A stretch of 6,350 bases of DNA from Candidatus Parcubacteria bacterium (GTDB taxonomy: Bacteria > Patescibacteriota > Minisyncoccia > Phycocordibacterales > GCA-2747955), in the NCBI GenBank assembly GCA_027039745.1, contig JALUMP010000162.1, positions 1 through 6,350 on the forward strand. The letters are read 5' to 3'. The notes beneath the pieces were generated by a model. It ran no database searches. It was not told the origin of the DNA and saw only the letters and a list, made by a program, of their open reading frames with translations. This document shows positions 1 through 5,629 of the stretch, one piece after another. Position 1 is the stretch's first letter. Each line of letters opens with the position of its first letter. Position numbers and translations under genes: made by a program.

Positions 1-90
1 GGCTTAGTGGATATATTAGGTGAAATTATGTATAATGAGTCTAAGAAAAAGGGTGCTTACACAAAATTGGGGACGGTCTCGCATTTTTAA
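1..90 (+). CDS. 3' tail of an unidentified plus-strand reading frame (possible insertion-sequence end)
   Basis: Frame 1 is open from the left edge to a TAA at 88-90, giving 29 residues ending KKKGAYTKLGTVSHF; the other two plus frames stop within the first 30 bases. The fragment is too short to assign to a family. The last residues come from the string TTGGGGACGGTCTCGC at 67-82. From memory, GGGGACGGT-type strings are common at the ends of IS200/REP-associated transposase units in many bacteria, so this may be a reading frame running into an element's terminal sequence. The stop overlaps the stop of the convergent DUF262 gene (87-89). It may also be a chance open frame; coding status is uncertain. 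Confidence 0.3.
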   Translation, partial: GLVDILGEIMYNESKKKGAYTKLGTVSHF

Positions 91-2807
91 TTTATTGTAT
101 TAGGCAAATCTTTTAACTTTTCTAAGATATATATTAATTTATTAACTAATTTTTCTTCTGTTTCATCAGATTTCGATAGATAAATGTAAATTTTACAGTT
201 GCCATTACATTCAAAACCGGACTCTTTTAAGATACCTTTAATTTTAACGATGTTTTCCGTTTGATTATTCTCATCTTCTGGTAAATGAAATTCTATCTTA
301 TAACCTTCCTTATCATAAAAAATTTTTATTTCACAATTATTAAATCCTTTAAAAAGAATATGTGGTTTATTATCTATACCCATGACTTCTTTATACTTAA
401 TATCTTCACTTTTAAACGGCCTATAGGAATCTTTATTTGACTCAATGTATTTTTTCCATATTTTCCATAAGTAATATGTACGCATTTCTGCATGATAATG
501 GCTGCTTCTAGACTGCCTGTACAACAAGATGTTATTTTTATTATTTCCGTTCTCAAAGCGAACAAAGCCTTGCTCACAATACTCTATCAAACCTGGACAT
601 TCTATAAAATACCTACGCCAGTCAGTTACATTAGAATTTTTTATTATTTTATCTAATTTTTCCACAATAGTAGTATTAGATTGATCGCCAAGAATATCAT
701 CAAAAACTTGTTTTACATATAATCGTCTTTTTGTCCATTCATTATTGTATTGTCCGTCGTTTGGTTTAAGCCACTCCTCATCAGAAATTCTTAATAGTCT
801 TTTCCAACTATGGTCACGTTTAACATTGTTTCTAACTGTACTTGTTGATAACAAATTGCGTCTGTTTTGAGATGCCTCTGTTAAATAATCTCCTTTTGTT
901 AAAACGGCACGCTCAAAAACATAATCTTTATCATTTATTCTTTTATCATAACTTTCTGCAAATACTTCTCTTGCAATTTCTGCATATTCAGAAAATTTAT
1001 CAAAAAACTCTTTATTCTCATCATCACTCCAATCACAATTTTTATGGTTTATGTAATAATCTAAAATACCTGCAAATTCTAAAATGAAACCAATCTGTCC
1101 ATTAAAATACTTATGTTTCTCAGTTTTTTCAATTTCTTTTTTCCATTTTTCATCCTTTAATATCAAATGAGCTTTCATTTTTTCCTCAAGAATCTGCCAG
1201 CTTGAAAAGAAGTCTATATTAGTATCATTATCTGTCAGATAGTCTAAAATATTGTTACTATATCCAAGTAGTTTTTCAGTTGATGCAATTGCTCTTGCAA
1301 AATCAGTGGCACTATCAATAATTGTATTATCTGGATGAGAAAGGTTGTGAATAACCCTAATCCACTGGTCAATTCCATCTCTATTTTCTTTGTTTTTTAG
1401 TAAGAAACCTATATATGCATGAAACATTAATCTTTCATGATAGCTTTTAAAGTCAAGTCTTAAAGCATTTTCAAAGATTTTATTCTCATCATAATAGAAT
1501 TTATAGTTACTGGACAAATAATTTTTGATTTTTTCGCCACCACTTGAAAACTCATCTAATGCATTAATCAAAAAAATAACATAACTTACGGAATTTTCTC
1601 TCAATTTTTTATGTTTTCCTTTATCATCGTTCTCTTCTTCAACACTGTTTTTCAATTTTTTGCTCTGAATGCTTAAAAATTTTTCATAATCTTTGGGAAT
1701 TAATACATTTAATTTTTCATATTTGTAGAATGAAATTACATCAGAGTATTCCGGGTTTCTTTTAGCCACTTGTGTGCCAAGTAGATATTCTAAAGTGTCA
1801 TCTTTCTCTTTTGCACCTAACCCCAGAGTTGCTGCATATTCATTTGTAAAAATTACTCTAATAAAATTCATTAATTCATCGTCAAAGTCATTGTCCATTT
1901 CAGATCCGGAACGATTTTGTAGCTTTCTATATTGCCAGAAAAAATCCGCCCATTTTGTGTCTATATTATAGGCAAAATAATCCCTTATTGACACCTTTCT
2001 CTCTGTGTTACCATTTCTAACAAACTCCCTTCCAGATAATTCATCTTCATCTATGTCTTCAAGGTATTGTTCAAATCTTGCTTTAAAATTTTCAAATGGT
2101 GTTAAAGGCTTGCCTCTCGAATTCATTTTAATATACAAATCGTCTGTTAGATGAAATTCTTCTAAATTAAGAAACAGAAATGTAATAATAGGATTATGAA
2201 TGTCTAATAATCTTTCAAAAAATTCTTTTTTGCAAAAAAACTTTTTATGTATAGCATCAAGCATAGTTAGCATTCCTTGAATCGTAGGATCATGATCCCA
2301 AGAAAGGTAATACCATGCACTATTTTTGATTGTCTTTGATAAGGAATTTTCTTTACCTTCATCGTTTGGTAGCAATACACTTAAATTTATTTGCGCGTTC
2401 ATTAATGCATCACAAAATTCACTTGAACTTGCTCGAGTTTCATAAGTGAACATTGATTTTTCATTTTTTACTAAATTTTCTTTAAATTCTTTCTTTAGTT
2501 TTTTGTTGTCTGATAATTGATATAAATACCAGTGTAATAAAAATAGGGTTGTAAGTCTCTGTTGGCCATCCAATGGAATAAAATTGTTGTTATCTAACGA
2601 ACCATAAACGAAATCCAAATCCCTGTTAGGTTTATTCTCATCTAAGTATTTATAAAGTGTATCCAAAAATGCGTCTCTGATTTCCTTTTTGTTTTTTCTA
2701 CCCTGTGCATAATCCCTTTGAATAATAGGGACCAGCACTCTGTAGTGTTTTTCTTTAAACAATTTATAAAATGAAAGTCTTTCACCTTTTGATTTATTAT
2801 TTTCCAT
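87..2807 (-). CDS. DUF262 protein, large (GmrS-like N-terminal domain, unassigned C-terminal two thirds)
   Basis: This 906-residue protein has a DUF262 (GmrS/ParB-like fold) N-terminal region. Visible motifs are VPIIQRDYAQGR at 26-37, FIPLDGQQRLTTLFLLHWYL at 76-95 with the DGQQR nucleotide-binding/hydrolysis signature at 80-84, and KMNSRGKPLTPFENFKARFE at 227-246, the usual F/Y-x-x-(M/L)-N-x-x-G-x-x-L-x-x-x-E block. Between them lie YETRASSSEFCDAL (122-135) and DPTIQGMLTMLDAIH (173-187), which I recall from a large-DUF262 subfamily. No DUF1524 signature (IEH followed by N..L..L..N....N..F..K) is visible, so any nuclease activity must come from its partner or from the unrecognised C-terminus (about 250-906). 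That region holds a His-rich SSHYHAEMRTYYLW patch at 768-781 and a CNGNC pair near 867-871. No signal peptide or membrane segment is apparent, so it is probably cytosolic. The start ATG lies inside the end of the upstream DUF262-DUF1524 gene (11-base overlap) with AAGGA eight bases upstream. The likely role is restriction or anti-phage defence, inferred from the family. Composition is very AT-rich. The coding call is certain; the function is inferred. Confidence 0.93.
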   Translation of the reverse strand: MENNKSKGERLSFYKLFKEKHYRVLVPIIQRDYAQGRKNKKEIRDAFLDTLYKYLDENKPNRDLDFVYGSLDNNNFIPLDGQQRLTTLFLLHWYLYQLSDNKKLKKEFKENLVKNEKSMFTYETRASSSEFCDALMNAQINLSVLLPNDEGKENSLSKTIKNSAWYYLSWDHDPTIQGMLTMLDAIHKKFFCKKEFFERLLDIHNPIITFLFLNLEEFHLTDDLYIKMNSRGKPLTPFENFKARFEQYLEDIDEDELSGREFVRNGNTERKVSIRDYFAYNIDTKWADFFWQYRKLQNRSGSEMDNDFDDELMNFIRVIFTNEYAATLGLGAKEKDDTLEYLLGTQVAKRNPEYSDVISFYKYEKLNVLIPKDYEKFLSIQSKKLKNSVEEENDDKGKHKKLRENSVSYVIFLINALDEFSSGGEKIKNYLSSNYKFYYDENKIFENALRLDFKSYHERLMFHAYIGFLLKNKENRDGIDQWIRVIHNLSHPDNTIIDSATDFARAIASTEKLLGYSNNILDYLTDNDTNIDFFSSWQILEEKMKAHLILKDEKWKKEIEKTEKHKYFNGQIGFILEFAGILDYYINHKNCDWSDDENKEFFDKFSEYAEIAREVFAESYDKRINDKDYVFERAVLTKGDYLTEASQNRRNLLSTSTVRNNVKRDHSWKRLLRISDEEWLKPNDGQYNNEWTKRRLYVKQVFDDILGDQSNTTIVEKLDKIIKNSNVTDWRRYFIECPGLIEYCEQGFVRFENGNNKNNILLYRQSRSSHYHAEMRTYYLWKIWKKYIESNKDSYRPFKSEDIKYKEVMGIDNKPHILFKGFNNCEIKIFYDKEGYKIEFHLPEDENNQTENIVKIKGILKESGFECNGNCKIYIYLSKSDETEEKLVNKLIYILEKLKDLPNTIN

Positions 2808-4593
2808 TATTACTTTCCTTTTCAGGTAAAAAATCTTTTAATTTTGTTTCTATAGCATCTAAATAATCCTCGGCATCATCATTTGTCCAATACATATTTT
2901 CAGAAGCTCTTTTAGAATAATACTTTAAAAATAAATTTTTTGTTGCTATTGGCACAAAAATACCGTTGGCGTCATTTTCTATAATTCTTTTACGTTTAAT
3001 AGGAAAAAATGAATTTTTATAGCTTCTATTTGTTTCGGAATCCAGCAATGTTAGGTTAGATATATTGTTTATGTTTTCAACTTGGTTATCTTCTTGAAAA
3101 TATTTTCTCATTTTTTCAAATGCTTCTTCAAATTTTTCACTATCAATTTTTTCTGATTGTTTCAATGCAATTAGCAACTCCATTATTTCCTGAAGGTCTT
3201 CATCTTTGTTGTTTTGTTTTTTATCTTCTATTTTTTCAAGATCTGTTGTTCCAAAAAAGTAATCTAACATATCATTTATCCATTCAAGTTGGTGTTTTTT
3301 ACTATTAATAGTTTTTTCTGTTTGAGAACGCACATGTTCAATATCCCAATTTTCTTTTTTATATTTATGAAATGGGAAACGCATTTCGGATTTTTTAGAA
3401 TCCAAGATAGTTTGGATATTAAACAATAAAAGTATCTTTTTTATTCGTTCGTCGCCATATTCTAACTCCTTTAAATCATCAAGTTTACAATTTATCTGTT
3501 CTTTGATTTTTTCTTTTAGATAATTCTTAAATTCTATTTTTGTTTTATTTTTCGATTCCTTTTTTATTTCATTTATTGAAACTCCACAATCAATCAAAAA
3601 ACCTATGTAGTGGTATAGCACATGATCTTTATACCATTCTTCAAAAGTTAAAAAGTATTTTTTTATTTCCAACCATATCTTATCTATATCAGGTTTTTCA
3701 TCCTTTGGAAAATCTTTATAAAATTCGTTAAATGTGTAGTAATATTCATATTCAGGTTTCCGATTTTTCATTAAATCAAAAATATATTCAATACGATTAT
3801 CGTATTTTAATGGATTCTCAGGATTATATATAAAGTACCAAAATGAATCGTCCTGTAAAGTCTTTTCAATATTATCCCATTCTGTTGCAATTTGAATCTG
3901 TTTAAGACTTGCTTCTGATTCAGAAAAGTTACCTTTTTGTAAAAATAGAGCTTTGATTAGTTCAGCATTAGTTAAAGGTATTTTTCCAATATTTAATCGG
4001 GTGAATATATCAATGGGAGAAGTTCTTTCTTCTTGTATTTCATACCAAATAACCTTAATAGGACGTTCTTCATCTTCCTTTGCCAAAAAATTACTTAAAA
4101 ATTTGATGTACATATTATAATCAAATTCTTTTTCATTCATAAACCATTCTTTTATTGTTTCATAACTTTGACAGATATGAAAAAAATCTATATTTTCATT
4201 ACATTCGCTTTCTTCTATATAGCTTATCTTCTCAAGAAACTCCTTGCTTTTTGACCTTACTTTATAATTTATATCAAACATGCTTTTATTATATGCATCT
4301 TTCAGATTTCTCCTTAAATGTTCTCTTTCTATAAATTTTAAGATAAGATAAATCGTAGTTAATCTTTGTTGTCCATCAATAACTTCCCATATATTTTCAT
4401 TATACTTTTTTACCACTATCGGTTGTAAACAATAAAATTCTCCTTCTTTTTTCTTTTTAGTAAAATCCCAGATATCATCAAGAAGCTGCTTAACTTGTAT
4501 AGGAGTCCAGCGATAACCTCTTTGATAATCAGGAATAAAAAATTTTTGGTCAAGTAATTCAAAAATTGTTTTTAGTTCTATTTTTCCATTCAT
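2797..4593 (-). CDS. DUF262-DUF1524 protein (GmrSD/BrxU-type putative modification-dependent nuclease)
   Basis: This 598-residue protein has two recognisable domains. The N-terminal DUF262 domain shows FIPDYQRGYRW (19-29), VIDGQQRLTTIYLIL (71-85, DGQQR at 73-77) and FTRLNIGKIPLTNAELIKAL (197-216). The C-terminal DUF1524/His-Me finger domain shows WDIEHV (416-421, candidate catalytic His420) and NLTLLDSETNRSYKN at 513-527, followed by FFPIKRKRII to 538, with the expected conserved Asn and Lys positions. In characterised relatives (GmrSD, BrxU, SspE), DUF262 binds or hydrolyses nucleotide and senses modified DNA, and DUF1524 cuts or nicks DNA. By analogy this is the nuclease arm of the module. 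A charged helical stretch (about 450-500) separates the two nuclease motifs. It overlaps the downstream DUF262 gene by 11 bases. The spacer to the upstream DnaB-like gene is 62 bases. The start is the only sensible one, since the next in-frame Met is at residue 105, past DGQQR, but its Shine-Dalgarno is poor. No methyltransferase is encoded nearby, which fits type IV-like restriction. Domain assignment is firm; the target is unknown. Confidence 0.94.
   Translation of the reverse strand: MNGKIELKTIFELLDQKFFIPDYQRGYRWTPIQVKQLLDDIWDFTKKKKEGEFYCLQPIVVKKYNENIWEVIDGQQRLTTIYLILKFIEREHLRRNLKDAYNKSMFDINYKVRSKSKEFLEKISYIEESECNENIDFFHICQSYETIKEWFMNEKEFDYNMYIKFLSNFLAKEDEERPIKVIWYEIQEERTSPIDIFTRLNIGKIPLTNAELIKALFLQKGNFSESEASLKQIQIATEWDNIEKTLQDDSFWYFIYNPENPLKYDNRIEYIFDLMKNRKPEYEYYYTFNEFYKDFPKDEKPDIDKIWLEIKKYFLTFEEWYKDHVLYHYIGFLIDCGVSINEIKKESKNKTKIEFKNYLKEKIKEQINCKLDDLKELEYGDERIKKILLLFNIQTILDSKKSEMRFPFHKYKKENWDIEHVRSQTEKTINSKKHQLEWINDMLDYFFGTTDLEKIEDKKQNNKDEDLQEIMELLIALKQSEKIDSEKFEEAFEKMRKYFQEDNQVENINNISNLTLLDSETNRSYKNSFFPIKRKRIIENDANGIFVPIATKNLFLKYYSKRASENMYWTNDDAEDYLDAIETKLKDFLPEKESNNGK
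2816..2820 (-). promoter_or_regulatory. ribosome binding site of the large DUF262 gene, inside the upstream gene
   Basis: AAGGA is followed by eight bases (AAGTAATA) and the ATG at 2807. The site sits within the last codons of the 598-residue DUF262-DUF1524 gene, whose TAA is at 2797-2799, so ribosomes finishing that gene are positioned to reinitiate. This supports translational coupling and fixes the start of the 906-residue protein. Confidence 0.65.
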
Positions 4594-4655
4594 AAAACAT
4601 TTCTAACCCATTTTTCTTAAGTTTTCAACCTCAAAACAAATCATATTTTCAATAT

Positions 4656-5582
4656 TTAGTTAGATAGATCCATAAAAGACATCGTCTTACTTTCAAACTC
4701 CAATTTTGCTGTGCCAAAATGCTTGTCTTTATTTACGATGTTTATTTCTACTATTCCTTTTTCTTTTGTGTTTTTATTGTATATCTCGTCCCTGTAAAGT
4801 AGCATTATAATGTCAGCATACTGCTCAACGCTGCCAATTTTACTTAAATCTGCAAGTGTTGGTCTTTTGTTTTTCCTGCTCTCCACCGCCTTGTCTATCT
4901 GAGAAAGAACTATCACTGGAATGTTTAGTTCTTCTGCCAGCATCTTTAGGGATTGTAATGTTTTTAAGAGCTGTTGAGTCTTGGTTATGTTTGAGTTTTC
5001 ACATTTCATTAGTTGTAGATAATCTATTATTATCATATCTACACCTTTTTTCTTTAATTCCCTTACTTTTGCCCGTATATCGGTAAATGTCAAAAGAGGT
5101 GTTTCGTCTATGTATATTGGCACTTGTTTTAATTTCCTTATAGCTTCAGACACTTTATCTTGCTCCTCTCTGCTATCGAAGGAATTTTTCACTATTTTTT
5201 CTACCTCTATTTTTAAAAGCACAGATGCCATTCTCGAAATAAGATTCTTAGCTGAAACCTCAAGCTCAAATATGGCAACTTTCTTTCCGTAAATCAAAGC
5301 AGAATTTAAAGCTATATTTATAGCCAAACTTGTTTTGCCCATACCTGGCCTTCCAGCAATAATTATGAAACTTCCATTTTGAAATCCACCCGTTACATTA
5401 TCTAAATCTCTAAATCCAGATGGTATACCGATTACTCCATTTTCCATGATTGATGACATTTTAAGGTGTTCAATGAAATCATTGGATTTAATATCAGCAA
5501 TTTTACTACCACCAATATCAAATATTTTATTTCCTTCATTTTTTAGAATCTCTTCCATATTCTCTGATGTTTTATAAAGCAT
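4656..5582 (-). CDS. DnaB-like helicase C-terminal (RecA-fold) ATPase, no N-terminal domain
   Basis: This 308-residue protein matches the linker plus C-terminal ATPase domain of replicative helicase DnaB; full DnaB is about 450-470 residues. It opens with SENMEEILKNEGNKIFDI, like the DnaB linker helix, so the N-terminal hexamer-collar domain is absent. Seen are Walker A GRPGMGKT (77-84), FELEVS with the likely catalytic Glu (105-110), Walker B MIIIDYLQL (183-191), the SQ sensor (227-228) and YRDEIY (263-268). Two DnaB hallmarks have changed: LRESGSIEQDAD reads LSKIGSVEQYAD (246-257), and KQRNGPTG with its arginine finger reads NKDKHFG (284-290). ATP binding is therefore likely, while normal hexameric unwinding is doubtful. 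ATG 5582 is preferred over ATG 5612 because AGGAGG lies six bases before it and the extra ten residues (MKFMRHRRLK) show no DnaB similarity. It starts 47 bases after the dnaE fragment on the same strand and may be co-transcribed with the DUF262 genes. It could be a decayed replication gene, a phage or plasmid-type DnaB paralogue, or an accessory ATPase. Confidence 0.88.
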   Translation of the reverse strand: MLYKTSENMEEILKNEGNKIFDIGGSKIADIKSNDFIEHLKMSSIMENGVIGIPSGFRDLDNVTGGFQNGSFIIIAGRPGMGKTSLAINIALNSALIYGKKVAIFELEVSAKNLISRMASVLLKIEVEKIVKNSFDSREEQDKVSEAIRKLKQVPIYIDETPLLTFTDIRAKVRELKKKGVDMIIIDYLQLMKCENSNITKTQQLLKTLQSLKMLAEELNIPVIVLSQIDKAVESRKNKRPTLADLSKIGSVEQYADIIMLLYRDEIYNKNTKEKGIVEINIVNKDKHFGTAKLEFESKTMSFMDLSN

Positions 5583-5588
5583 TTTTAA

Positions 5589-5594
5589 CCTCCT
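5589..5594 (-). promoter_or_regulatory. strong ribosome binding site of the DnaB-like gene
   Basis: A perfect AGGAGG on the minus strand lies six bases (TTAAAA) before the ATG at 5582. It decides between the two in-frame ATGs at 5582 and 5612 in favour of the shorter 308-residue product. It also suggests the truncated DnaB-like protein is really translated, not a silent remnant. Confidence 0.75.
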
Positions 5595-5629
5595 ATGCCT
5601 CATAAATTTCATGTTTCTTATAAAAATTT

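Noticed and set aside
842..1087. Plus-strand open frames opposite the DUF262, DnaB and dnaE genes, of which this is one
   Set aside because: They lie inside strongly supported minus-strand genes and have no recognisable domains or ribosome binding sites. They are frame shadows.
4594..4655. Possible promoter (TTGAAA, 17-base spacing, TAGAAA) before the DUF262-DUF1524 gene
   Set aside because: The -10 is weak and lies only about six bases before the ATG, which would make the transcript leaderless. In sequence this AT-rich such matches arise by chance.
4594..4655. Small hairpin ATATT-GAA-AATAT as a terminator after the DnaB-like gene
   Set aside because: The stem is five A/T pairs and is not followed by a clean T run, so it is not a convincing terminator.
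5583..5612. ATG at 5612 as the start of the DnaB-like gene
   Set aside because: The ten extra residues show no DnaB similarity, and AGGAGG is placed for the ATG at 5582.
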